Shown: positions 9,185 to 17,818 of the stretch, piece by piece | Position numbering within the stretch: the first letter of the stretch is position 1 | How the letters are laid out: each line of letters starts with the position of its first letter | DNA from: CAYXDO01 sp964463485 | GTDB taxonomy: Bacteria; Myxococcota; Kuafuiibacteriia; Kuafuiibacteriales; Kuafuiibacteriaceae | Length of the DNA stretch: 59,698 nucleotides | NCBI GenBank assembly: GCA_964463485.1 | Contig: CAYXDO010000061.1 | Coordinates: 1-59,698, forward strand | Direction: 5' to 3' | Notes under the pieces: generated by a model | Seen by the model: only the letters and a program-made list of their open reading frames with translations | Databases searched by the model: none | Told to the model about the DNA's origin: nothing | Translations under genes and position numbers: made by a program

Positions 9185-10365
9185 ACTCATTCATCCCTTA
9201 CGGCGCGTGGTGGTCGACGCCGTTCGTCAAGTGGCAAGGCGCGCTCGCCGGGCAGCACCCGCTCGAGCTCGCGGCGGCCTGTGCAAAGCAGACCATCAAG
9301 ACCCAGGAGCTCGACGCGGCTTCGCTCTCGTCGATCGTCCTCGGTCTCACGGTTCCGTGTCGCTCCGCGTTCTACGGAGCGCCGTGGGTTGCCTCGATGA
9401 TCGGTCTGCCGGAGCTCACCGGCCCTACGATCATGCAGGCCTGCGCGACGGGGGCGCGAGCGATCGCGACCGCCGCGACCTCGGTGAGCGCGGGCCACGA
9501 CCAGGCGGTCCTCGTCGTCACGGCCGACAAGACCTCCAACGGCCCGCACCTGTATTATCCGGACCCAGACGGCCCGGGCGGCCGCGGCCGAAGCGAGGAC
9601 TGGGTTTGGGACAACTTTGGTTTCGATCCCGTCCCCAAGAACGCCATGATCGACACCGCCGAGAACGTGGCCAAGGAAGGTGACTTTTCGCGAGAGGCTC
9701 AGGACGAGGTCACACTCCTTCGCTACTCACAATACGCCGAGGCCCTCGCTTCGAAGTTCCACACGAGCTTCATGCTCTCCCCGCTGGAGCTCAGGGATCC
9801 GGCTGGGAAGAAAGTCATCGGTCGAGTAGAATCGGACGAAGGTATCTTTCCAACGACCGCCGAAGGGCTGGCGAGACTGAGGCCGGTGGTCTCCGGGGGC
9901 ACGGTCACCTTCGGGACGCAAACTCACCCCGCCGACGGGAACGCCGGGCTGATCGTGGCGAGCCGCGAGCGGGCGCGCGAGCTCTCGAGGCGGCCGGAGA
10001 TCACGATCGAGCTCGTCTCCTTCGCGCAAGCGAACGCGAGGAAGGGTTACATGGCGCAGGCGACCGTGCCCGCGGCCAGAAAGGCGCTCGCGCTCGCCGG
10101 CTTCGACGCGTCGGAGGTCGCGATCAAGACTCACAACCCATTCGCGGTGAATGATTTGTATCTTGCAAAGGAGCTCGGCCGAGCGCCAGAGAGCTTCAAT
10201 CGCTTCGGCTCTCCGCTCGTGTACGGGCATCCGCAGGCGCCCACCGGCACGCGCTGTGTCATCGAGCTCGCGCTCGAGCTCGTGAGTCGCGGAGGGGGCC
10301 GCGGCCTCTTCGTGGGTTGCGCGGCAGGAGATACCGCAGCGGCGGTGTGCCTGCGAGTGAGCTGA
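9178..10365 (+). CDS. thiolase-fold acetyl-CoA acyltransferase
   Basis: A 395-residue thiolase, the usual family length. Catalytic elements visible are the nucleophile Cys89 in MQACATGAR, Asn320 in THNPFAVND (the NEAF position of classical thiolases), His351 in YGHPQAPTG and the second Cys381 in VGCAAGD. The C-terminal loop is GCAAGD rather than the classical CxGGG. An insertion with YYPDPDGPGG near 126-135 is unusual. The reaction should be thiolytic cleavage of a 3-oxoacyl-CoA, or the reverse condensation. It overlaps the ACAD-like gene by seven bases and closes the operon. Together with HyuAB this suggests activation or carboxylation of a substrate followed by CoA-dependent cleavage; no CoA ligase is present in the operon. 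Confidence 0.88.
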   Translation: MLNSFIPYGAWWSTPFVKWQGALAGQHPLELAAACAKQTIKTQELDAASLSSIVLGLTVPCRSAFYGAPWVASMIGLPELTGPTIMQACATGARAIATAATSVSAGHDQAVLVVTADKTSNGPHLYYPDPDGPGGRGRSEDWVWDNFGFDPVPKNAMIDTAENVAKEGDFSREAQDEVTLLRYSQYAEALASKFHTSFMLSPLELRDPAGKKVIGRVESDEGIFPTTAEGLARLRPVVSGGTVTFGTQTHPADGNAGLIVASRERARELSRRPEITIELVSFAQANARKGYMAQATVPAARKALALAGFDASEVAIKTHNPFAVNDLYLAKELGRAPESFNRFGSPLVYGHPQAPTGTRCVIELALELVSRGGGRGLFVGCAAGDTAAAVCLRVS

Positions 10366-10447
10366 CCGAGCGCTCGCGCACCCGTGCACCCGTGCACCCC
10401 TGCATTCACCCCTGGTGGGCATGAGTCCGCCCGTGATAGACTCGGGC

Positions 10448-11269
10448 ATGGACGCGAGCCGGCTTCCCAGCCCCGACCCTCCGTCACTCCCTCCCGTCGA
10501 CGCTCGTCTCGCCGAACCCGAGACACGTTTCGAAGTCATCGATGGGGAACAGGTGTACGTGATGCCGGCGAACGAAGAGCACGGAACAGGTCACAGCGGG
10601 CTCGATTACCTCCTCCGCGCGCACGTCGCAGAAGGCTACCTCGCGGCCACCGACATGCTCACACGCATCGGCCCGTCGAAGGACATGGCCCCGGACGCCA
10701 GCGTCTTCCCCGCCCCTCGCGACGCAGACACGGGCGGGCGCCAGCTCGAGGAGCTCGCGTTCGAGGTCGCCTCGACCCAATCGATGGGCGATGTGGCGAA
10801 GAGGGCTCGAGACTTCACGGATCGAGGCGTTCGCCGCGTGTTCTGCCTCAACGTCAAGAAGCGGCGGGTCTTCGAATGGGACTCGACCACCGACGATTGG
10901 CGACTCATGAGTACGACCGGGTCGATCTCGGATCCCTGCTTCGTTCGCCCGCTGGCCGTACGGGCGTTGATCGACGCCGCCGCTCAGGACGACGAGGTCG
11001 CGAGGGCCCTGCTCGCAAAGAAGAACGCCGTCCTCGCAACCGCGCTGCAAGAGCACTTCGACGATGGGTTCGATCGCGGAGACAAAGCTGGTTTCGAACG
11101 CGCCCGGCTCGTCCTCGCGCGTTCGATCCTCCAGCTCCTCAAAACCCGGGGGCTCGAAGTTTCCGCGTCCACCGAGACCGAGGTGCTGGCCTGCGAGGAC
11201 ATGGAACGACTTCAGAGTTGGCTCCTGATGGCTGCTACTGCCAGCTCTCCGAGCTTCGTCCGCGATTGA
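10448..11269 (+). CDS. Uma2 family (DUF820) putative PD-(D/E)xK nuclease, copy 1
   Basis: About 273 residues. It has the Uma2/DUF820 pattern: FEVIDGEQVYVMP near the N-terminus, a central APDASVF, and ELAFEVAS, where the Asp and Glu match the PD-(D/E)xK nuclease core, then ARDFTDRGVRRVFCLN. The C-terminus is a helical DRGDKAGFERARLVLARSI tail. The start could be the ATG at 10448 (chosen) or at 10421. The leader between them is shared with copy 2 but both base changes there would alter the amino acid, which argues against it being coding. Uma2 proteins are common in multicopy in myxobacteria and cyanobacteria; their biological role is unproven. Confidence 0.85.
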   Translation: MDASRLPSPDPPSLPPVDARLAEPETRFEVIDGEQVYVMPANEEHGTGHSGLDYLLRAHVAEGYLAATDMLTRIGPSKDMAPDASVFPAPRDADTGGRQLEELAFEVASTQSMGDVAKRARDFTDRGVRRVFCLNVKKRRVFEWDSTTDDWRLMSTTGSISDPCFVRPLAVRALIDAAAQDDEVARALLAKKNAVLATALQEHFDDGFDRGDKAGFERARLVLARSILQLLKTRGLEVSASTETEVLACEDMERLQSWLLMAATASSPSFVRD

Positions 11270-11321
11270 GCCCGCGCATTCACCCCTGGTGGGCATGAGT
11301 CCGCGCGTGATAGACTTGGGC

Positions 11322-12191
11322 ATGGACGCGAGCCGGCTTCCCAGCCCCGACCCTCCGTCACTCCCTCCCGTCGACGCTCGTCTCGCCGAACCCGAGACAC
11401 GTTTCGAAGTCATCGATGGGGAACAGGTGTACGTGATGCCGGCGAACGAAGAGCACGGAACAGGTCACAGCGGGCTCGATTACCTCCTCCGCGCGCACGT
11501 CGCAGAAGGCTACCTCGCGGCCACCGACATGCTCACACGCATCGGCCCGTCGAAGGACATGGCCCCGGACGCCAGCGTCTTCCCCGCCCCTCGCGACGCA
11601 GACACGGGCGGGCGCCAGCTCGAGGAGCTCGCGTTCGAGGTCGCCTCGACCCAATCGATGGGCGATGTGGCGAAGAGGGCTCGAGACTTCACGGATCGAG
11701 GCGTTCGCCGCGTGTTCTGCCTCAACGTCAAGAAGCGGCGGGTCTTCGAATGGGACTCGACCACCGACGATTGGCGACTCATGAGTACGACCGGGTCGAT
11801 CTCGGATCCCTGCTTCGTTCGCCCGCTGGCCGTACGGGCGTTGATCGACGCCGCCGCTCAGGACGACGAGGTCGCGAGGGCCCTGCTCGCAAAGAAGAAC
11901 GCCGTCCTCGCAACCGCCCTGCAAGAGCACTTCGACGATGGGTTCGATCGCGGCGACAAGGCCGGTTTCGATCGCGGTGACAAGGCCGGTTTCGATCGCG
12001 GTGACAAGGCCGGTTTCGATCGCGCTCGGCTCGTCCTCGCGCGTTCGATCCTCCAAGTCCTCAAAAGCCGTGGGCTCGAGGTGCCCCCGTCGACCGAGGC
12101 CCAGGTGCTGGCGTGCGAGGACATGGAACGACTGCAGAGTTGGCTCGTGATGGCTGCTACTGCGAGCTCCCCGAGCTTCGTCGTCGATTGA
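11322..12191 (+). CDS. Uma2 family (DUF820) putative PD-(D/E)xK nuclease, copy 2
   Basis: About 289 residues and nearly identical to the gene at 10448 over its first 200 residues. The core (APDASVF, ELAFEVAS, ARDFTDRGVRR) is unchanged. The difference is in the C-terminal helix, where the eight-residue unit GFDRGDKA is present three times instead of once. The final 60 residues also carry scattered substitutions (for example SRGLEVPPSTEAQ against TRGLEVSASTETE). The intact reading frame in both copies suggests both are expressed or very recently duplicated. Confidence 0.85.
   Translation: MDASRLPSPDPPSLPPVDARLAEPETRFEVIDGEQVYVMPANEEHGTGHSGLDYLLRAHVAEGYLAATDMLTRIGPSKDMAPDASVFPAPRDADTGGRQLEELAFEVASTQSMGDVAKRARDFTDRGVRRVFCLNVKKRRVFEWDSTTDDWRLMSTTGSISDPCFVRPLAVRALIDAAAQDDEVARALLAKKNAVLATALQEHFDDGFDRGDKAGFDRGDKAGFDRGDKAGFDRARLVLARSILQVLKSRGLEVPPSTEAQVLACEDMERLQSWLVMAATASSPSFVVD
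11940..12023 (+). repeat. 24-bp in-frame coding minisatellite
   Basis: Three full 24-base units (11940-11963, 11964-11987, 11988-12011) and a half unit encode GFDRGDKA repeats in the second Uma2 gene. The first copy has only one unit. The units are identical apart from one base in the third or fourth codon and the first base run, so expansion is recent. Confidence 0.9.
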
Positions 12192-12221
12192 GGGTGAATG
12201 GCCTCAACCTCGGCGGCGAAA

Positions 12222-14558
12222 TCAACGCTCCCTCATTCGCCAAAGCGCTCCGTTCAAGGACGTGACCAGCACAGAGTCGCCCGTTTCGAGATGCGACCAC
12301 GGAATCCCGTCCATGAAGGACACGGGACCGCCAGCGAGTGACTGGACCGAGGCGCCGAACGCATCCCCTGCGATCGAGTATGCTCGGCCACGCAGCGTGA
12401 ACATCGCGCGGCCCTCTCGCTCGGGCGAAGATCTCCAGAGCTGAGAGTTGCGACCCCGATCGACACGAACGACCGTCGGAACGGCCCCGTCGTGGCCCAG
12501 GACGACGAATACGTCGGCGCACGGGGCGATCAGCCCGGAGGTCGGTCCGCCGAACTGAACATCCAGCAACTCGACGTAAGGGGTAGGACCGGGCAGGACC
12601 CTCAAGAGCCGTGGGCTCACGCCTCCCATGGAGACGAAGACGACGCCCTCCGGCGAGCGAGCGAGATGCAAATTGTTGATCCAAGCCGACTCGGCGTGAC
12701 GAAATTGTTCGGGGAGCGCCACGGGCTCGAGGATCCCTCCCCGATTGACGTACAGGCTCGGCTCCGCACCTCCCTCCGCGACCAAGATCTCATTCTCGCC
12801 GAGCTTCGCGAGCGCAACGGGGGCCAAATCGGAGCGAAAAGGTGGTCTCGCCTCCGGTCGATCGAAGCGACTGAGTCGCTCGGTCTGCCCTGTACTCGCG
12901 TCGAACGAGTCCACACCGCTCGCGCTCGCGCCGAGAATTCGGTCACCGTCGACCATGACCGACTGAACATACCGAGAGAATCCAGTCTCGATGGACGGCC
13001 CGCCGAGCCGCCGAAGCTGATTTCCTCGAATGGACCAGGGCTCTCCGCGGACGTCCGCGAGAAGGCCGTAACGGTCGAAGTTGGGCGAAATCTGACGAAA
13101 AGGACGTTCCAGCGAAGCACGAAGAAAGTAATCCCAGTGACCGCTGCGCACGAGCGTCCTGCCGTCCGGCGTCTGGGAGTGGCGGGCGACCCATGTGTCC
13201 AGCTCCGGAAAGGCCGCCGCGATCGACCTGCGCTCGACCAACTCTCCCTCCAAATTCAGAATGAGGAGCTCATCGTGCAAGGACGCCGCGATTTCGTCTG
13301 GCGAGACCGGAATGAGCCCAAGGCATGGAGTTGGCGGAGGGAGCGTGATGATGGTCTCGAGCGCGGGATCGGTCGTGCGGCTGGTCGAGATCACGAGGGA
13401 GTCGTCGTGAGAGTTCGGGCCGCACGAGAAGATTCGGTCGCGAAGCGCCCCAACCAACGCGCTGGTCCCGCCTGTCGCCGGAATCGTGCTCACTCCGATG
13501 GACGAGCCGTCAGAGAGCGAGATCTCCCCCGGAGTCACCGCCATGACTTCCTCGGGTCGAGGCACCCGGTCCAAAATCACCACACCGTCCTCTTTGGCGG
13601 CCACCGCGAGCGCACCGCTGTCGAGAAGCACGGCGTCGGAATACTCGGTGCCGGTGCGGACCAGCGGAGTGAGGTACTGGCACGATGAGTCTCGGCAGAG
13701 GATCATGAGGTCTCGCGTGCGCACCCGAGTGTCGTGGCCCAAGACGAGGGCCCCGAGCGAGCCCAGGCTCACGGCCTTCGCGCTCCCCGTCAACTCGAGG
13801 AGACGAGTCGTCGTGGAGAGGTCCGCGTCGAGCGCCTCGACGAGGAGAGACTCCGACTCCCGCTCGAGGAGGAGATATCGGTCGCCCATCGAGGCCAGAC
13901 CGACCGGCGTGTGGCCGGGCGCCGGCCGATCGACGATCCTGCCGTCCGCCGTCATCTTCCTTCGGGTCGTTCGCGAAACGAACACCACCTCGCCCGAAGA
14001 GGACGTCGCCGCAAGCTCGAACGGGCGGGACTCCGGACCGCTCTCCAGCTCGACGCTGAGCTCCGGGCCCGGCTCGCCGGTGCTGAATTCGCAGGCTTGG
14101 CACGTGCCCGAAAACGCGATCGAGAGCTGGTCGCGGACGAGCTCCAGCGCATCGGCTGGCAGATCCGGGGCTGAGCCACGGACCCAGGCCGGCAGGCCGC
14201 AGACGGCACCGTCGAACGCGTACAGCGGGGGCCGGACGGCGTCCCCGGGACAGCCGCCGCATCCGACTCCGCCCGCGTCGCCTACGACGACCAGAGGGTC
14301 AGCCAACGCCTCCCGGCCCATGGCAAAGAGCTCGATCGATGGTCGAATCACGAACGCGACCGGTGTTTGACCCGCGTCGATCTCCAGGCTGAAAGGTCGA
14401 CCCTCGTAACGAGTGAGCTCGGCTCTGTTCACCTTGGCACGCGAGACGCCGGCCGTGATGACCCAGTCTCCCTCCTGTACGTCCAAGCCGAGCGCAGAGT
14501 CCGCGCTGCAACCCAGGAGCCCTACGAGGCACACGACAACCTGACGAGATGACGTCAC
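12222..14558 (-). CDS. large lipoprotein of unknown function, paralogue of 141-2501
   Basis: 778 residues from a GTG at 14558, giving MTSSRQVVVCLVGLLGCSAD, a signal peptide with lipobox LLGC. The rest is beta-rich with many short strand-turn phrases (for example HDSRV, VVILDRVPRPEE) and looks propeller-like. A motif C-x2-C-x16-C-x-L-P near residue 102 matches the lipoprotein at 141-2501 in spacing and in a PP pair inside the loop, and both have a further cysteine segment about 50 residues later. It converges on the Uma2 pair and is separated by 33 bases from the ABC ATPase gene upstream on the same strand. No function can be assigned. Confidence 0.78.
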   Translation of the reverse strand: MTSSRQVVVCLVGLLGCSADSALGLDVQEGDWVITAGVSRAKVNRAELTRYEGRPFSLEIDAGQTPVAFVIRPSIELFAMGREALADPLVVVGDAGGVGCGGCPGDAVRPPLYAFDGAVCGLPAWVRGSAPDLPADALELVRDQLSIAFSGTCQACEFSTGEPGPELSVELESGPESRPFELAATSSSGEVVFVSRTTRRKMTADGRIVDRPAPGHTPVGLASMGDRYLLLERESESLLVEALDADLSTTTRLLELTGSAKAVSLGSLGALVLGHDTRVRTRDLMILCRDSSCQYLTPLVRTGTEYSDAVLLDSGALAVAAKEDGVVILDRVPRPEEVMAVTPGEISLSDGSSIGVSTIPATGGTSALVGALRDRIFSCGPNSHDDSLVISTSRTTDPALETIITLPPPTPCLGLIPVSPDEIAASLHDELLILNLEGELVERRSIAAAFPELDTWVARHSQTPDGRTLVRSGHWDYFLRASLERPFRQISPNFDRYGLLADVRGEPWSIRGNQLRRLGGPSIETGFSRYVQSVMVDGDRILGASASGVDSFDASTGQTERLSRFDRPEARPPFRSDLAPVALAKLGENEILVAEGGAEPSLYVNRGGILEPVALPEQFRHAESAWINNLHLARSPEGVVFVSMGGVSPRLLRVLPGPTPYVELLDVQFGGPTSGLIAPCADVFVVLGHDGAVPTVVRVDRGRNSQLWRSSPEREGRAMFTLRGRAYSIAGDAFGASVQSLAGGPVSFMDGIPWSHLETGDSVLVTSLNGALWRMRER

Positions 14559-14591
14559 CGCGCGAGATGGTACGGCAGCCCGGGCCGATTG

Positions 14592-15641
14592 TCAGGACTG
14601 CCTCACCAACACAGCTCCTGGACCGGCCACGCGGGCGAACGCGGGCTGTCCGGGCTCCAACACGCTCGACACGTCCGGAGTAGACACGAGCAGCTCCCCG
14701 GCCGAGGTCTCCAACTCATACTCCATGTGACTTCCGAGGTAGACCGCGCTGACCAACTGTCCCGGGATCCCCGGCGGCTCGGGCGAAAGCACCGCGGCGT
14801 TGGGCCGCACCGCGAGCTTCGCCGGCCCCATACCGATCCCGCGGCTCGGGAGTCGCAACTCGGCTCCGCCTACCGAGACCAACGCGACTTCACCTTCGAT
14901 TCGCGAGATCTCAGCCGAGAGCATCGAAGACTCCCCGATGAAGCTCGCCACGAACTCGGACTCCGGAGACTCGTAGAGCTCACGGGGCGCTCCGCGCTGG
15001 GCGATCTTCCCGGCGCTCATCAGGATCACTTGGTCACTCACCGCGAGCGCTTCGGACTGGTCGTGAGTCACGTACACGGCGGTGAGCTTCAGCTTCTGCT
15101 GGATCGAGCGGATCTCTTCCCTCATTCGTCGCCGCAGCCGCGCGTCTAGGTTGGAGAGCGGCTCGTCGAAGAGCAGAATTTCCGGCTCCAGCACCAGCGC
15201 GCGAGCCACCGCAACGCGTTGCTGCTGACCGCCCGACAACTCACTCGGCTTGCGCAAGCCCAAGCCACCCAGACCCACCAGCGAGAGCGCACCCTCCGCC
15301 CGGTCCCGCACCTCGGCCGCAGGGCGCCGCCTCACGACCAGCCCGTACGAGACGTTCTCGAGGACACTCAGGTGCGGGAACAACGCGTACGACTGAAAGA
15401 CCATCGTCACGTTGCGCTCGTTGGCCGGCAGGTGAGTTACGTCTTTGCCCCCGATCCTCACCCGGCCCTCGCTCGCGAGCTCGAGACCGGCGATCATGCG
15501 GAGGGTCGACGTCTTCCCACAACCCGAGGGGCCGAGGAGCGTCACCAAAGTGCCGGCCGCGATCCGAAACGAGATTCCGTCGACGGCGACCACGCTGCCG
15601 TACCGCTTCGTGACGCGCTCGAACTCCAACTCTCCGCTCAC
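14592..15641 (-). CDS. ABC transporter ATP-binding protein, FbpC/PotA-like
   Basis: 349 residues from a GTG at 15641 that overlaps the permease stop as GTGA. It contains a full set of ABC motifs: Walker A GPSGCGKTST, Q-loop MVFQSYALFP, signature LSGGQQQRVAVARAL, Walker B ILLFDEPLSNLDA and the switch His in VTHDQSEAL. A C-terminal TOBE-like beta domain follows from about residue 240. It energises uptake through the fused permease encoded just upstream. ATPases of this subgroup serve ferric iron, polyamine, phosphonate or sugar-phosphate importers, so substrate must be judged from the binding protein. Confidence 0.9.
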   Translation of the reverse strand: MSGELEFERVTKRYGSVVAVDGISFRIAAGTLVTLLGPSGCGKTSTLRMIAGLELASEGRVRIGGKDVTHLPANERNVTMVFQSYALFPHLSVLENVSYGLVVRRRPAAEVRDRAEGALSLVGLGGLGLRKPSELSGGQQQRVAVARALVLEPEILLFDEPLSNLDARLRRRMREEIRSIQQKLKLTAVYVTHDQSEALAVSDQVILMSAGKIAQRGAPRELYESPESEFVASFIGESSMLSAEISRIEGEVALVSVGGAELRLPSRGIGMGPAKLAVRPNAAVLSPEPPGIPGQLVSAVYLGSHMEYELETSAGELLVSTPDVSSVLEPGQPAFARVAGPGAVLVRQS

Positions 15642-17818
15642 ACACCCTCCACCAGCCCTCGGCGGCCGAGCTCGCGCTTTCCTACGACGCCTTCGATCAA
15701 GGCGATGACGAGCAGCATGAAAAAAACGATCGCAGACGAGTACGCGATCGCCGGACCGTAGTGTCCGGCCTCCACCCGACCCAAGATGTACGTCGTGGAC
15801 AGCTCGATGTCCCCGCTCACCAGGAACACGACCGCGCTCACCGCCGTCATCGCCCGCACGAACCCATACACGAGGCTCGCGATCACCGCGGGTCGAAGCA
15901 GCGGGAGCGTAACCGACCACAGCGTCCTCGGCGTGGAGGCCCCGAGGCAGATCGAGGCTTCGTCGAGGCTTGGGTCGATCTGAGCGAGGGCCGCCAAGCC
16001 TGAGCGGACGCCGACCGCCATGTTTCGAAACACGAAACACACCACGATGATCGCGGCCGTGCCGGTGAGCTCCACGGGAGGTGTGTTGAAGGCCATGACG
16101 TAGCCGACACCCACCACGGTCCCGGGCACTGCGAACGACATCATCGTGAAGAGCTCGAAGGCGCCACGACCGCGAAAACGATGGCGCGCGATCAGCCACG
16201 CGGTGAGTAAGCCGATGGCCGCGGTGATCGGCGCGGAGACGATGGAGATCCAGATCGTCGTCGCCAGAGAGTCCCAAGCTCCGCCCGAAAAAAAGGGCTC
16301 TCCGCCGACGCGAAACATGTCGACGAAGTGCTCGGACGTGAGTGAGTTGTCTCTGCCCAAGAGCTTCACGAACCCACCCCCGAGGACGACCAGATAGATG
16401 GCCGCGGTGAACGCGGTCCAGGTGACTCCGAAGAATACACACGCGCGTGCGACGCCCTTGGGTAGGGGCAGGGGTGCGCCCGAGTCGGCCTTCCCGGTGA
16501 CGGTGACGTACGACTTTCCTCCCAACCACTTCTCCTGAGCGAGGAACGCGACGAGCGTGAGGGCCAGAAGGACGATGGACAGCGCCGCCGCGCGCGCGAC
16601 CTCGCTGTCCGCGCCGGCGATGGCGAAGTAGATCTCCGTCGAGAGTACGTCGTAGCCTCCGCCAAGCACCAGAGGGTTGCCGAAGTCAGCCAGGCTCTCG
16701 ATGAAGCCGAGCAGAAAAGCGTTCGCGAGCCCCGGCCGGAGCAACGGGAGAGTGACGCTCCGGAGGGTGTGCCAAGAGTCGGCGCCGAGCGTCAAAGCGG
16801 CCTCCTCGAGGCTCGGGCTGATCCCCTCGATGACTCCGACCAGCACCATGAAGGCGACCGGCGTGAACGCCAAGACTTGAGCGAGCAGGATGCCCGGGAG
16901 ACCAAAGACCCACCGCGATGGTTCGATCCCAAGACTCTCAGATAACCACGCCGTCGCGACTCCGGCGCGGCCGAAGATGAGTATCATCGCCAGGCCGATG
17001 ACGAAGGGGGGCGTGACCACGGGGAGGATGGTCAAAGCGCCCAAGACTCTCCGACCGCGGAAGCTCGTGCGCGTAGCGAGAGCGGCGAGCAACAGACCCA
17101 AGGCGGTGGAAAAAAACGCGGCGAGGAGCGCGAGCAGCACGGAGCGCGTGGCGACGCCTGCTCTGCCTTCGCCGAGCCCGAGGCCGAAGACGCGGAGAGA
17201 GAAGATGTTGCCAAGAACCTGCGAGACCGACTGCGAGAGCGACCAGGAGCCGTCCTCGAGCTCGATGGCGCGGATCGCGACGGCACCGATGGGGAAGAGG
17301 ACAAAGACCACGACGCAGGCGAGCACGAGGTAAAGGGAGCCAGCGACGAACCCATCTCCGCGAAACAGACCGCGGGAGGCGACGCCTTCGGCGAAGAGGG
17401 TGATGAAGGACAGGAACAGACCGAGAGCGCCGGCGCCCATTCCGTATTGCCGGACCGCCGGCACGCCGAGGAGCGGCTGGAGAGTCTCTGCGACGCCCAG
17501 GGGGCCGATGGCGAAGCCTTGAGCGCCTAGGTAGAGAAGCCCGGTGAGGCCCGCGCCGATCAAGACCGCGGCGCCGACTCGGTCTCCGCGCGGGCGCCGG
17601 AGCGCGACGACGGGCGCGAGCAGGGGAATGGCGAGCGCGAGCAGCCACGGTCGCTGGTGAGCGAACCCAGAGAGCGCGGCTGGCGCGACGTCGGCGTCCA
17701 TCGGCCAGTAGGGCGCCCAGCCTGGAAAATCGAAGAAGCCAGACTCTTGGGCATACCAGGGCAACAGGCAATAACTCACCCAGCCGATTACGAGCGCGAA
17801 CAGGGGGCCTCTCCTCAC
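15638..17818 (-). CDS. ABC transporter permease with two fused membrane domains
   Basis: 726 residues from a GTG at 17818 overlapping the previous stop. It has about twelve hydrophobic segments. Two copies of the EAA loop used for ATPase contact are visible, EEAALTLGADS with a downstream TLPLLRPG, and DEASICLGAST with TLPLLRPA, so two permease domains are fused in one chain. This is typical of the FbpB/AfuB family. It acts in the inner membrane with the ATPase at 14592 and the binding lipoprotein at 17815. Confidence 0.9.
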   Translation of the reverse strand: MRRGPLFALVIGWVSYCLLPWYAQESGFFDFPGWAPYWPMDADVAPAALSGFAHQRPWLLALAIPLLAPVVALRRPRGDRVGAAVLIGAGLTGLLYLGAQGFAIGPLGVAETLQPLLGVPAVRQYGMGAGALGLFLSFITLFAEGVASRGLFRGDGFVAGSLYLVLACVVVFVLFPIGAVAIRAIELEDGSWSLSQSVSQVLGNIFSLRVFGLGLGEGRAGVATRSVLLALLAAFFSTALGLLLAALATRTSFRGRRVLGALTILPVVTPPFVIGLAMILIFGRAGVATAWLSESLGIEPSRWVFGLPGILLAQVLAFTPVAFMVLVGVIEGISPSLEEAALTLGADSWHTLRSVTLPLLRPGLANAFLLGFIESLADFGNPLVLGGGYDVLSTEIYFAIAGADSEVARAAALSIVLLALTLVAFLAQEKWLGGKSYVTVTGKADSGAPLPLPKGVARACVFFGVTWTAFTAAIYLVVLGGGFVKLLGRDNSLTSEHFVDMFRVGGEPFFSGGAWDSLATTIWISIVSAPITAAIGLLTAWLIARHRFRGRGAFELFTMMSFAVPGTVVGVGYVMAFNTPPVELTGTAAIIVVCFVFRNMAVGVRSGLAALAQIDPSLDEASICLGASTPRTLWSVTLPLLRPAVIASLVYGFVRAMTAVSAVVFLVSGDIELSTTYILGRVEAGHYGPAIAYSSAIVFFMLLVIALIEGVVGKRELGRRGLVEGV

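Larger units (their letters stand above)
10405..12190. repeat. direct tandem duplication carrying two Uma2 genes
   Basis: The block from about 10405 recurs at an offset of 874 bases (starts 10448 and 11322). The DNA is almost identical over the first 650 bases of each copy, including the leader ATTCACCCCTGGTGGGCATG. Divergence is concentrated in the 3' third, where the second copy has gained 24-base in-frame units. This is a recent duplication. Confidence 0.9.

Noticed and set aside
15761..17333. Several forward open frames opposite the permease gene
   Set aside because: They are shadows of a strongly conserved ABC permease on the minus strand.
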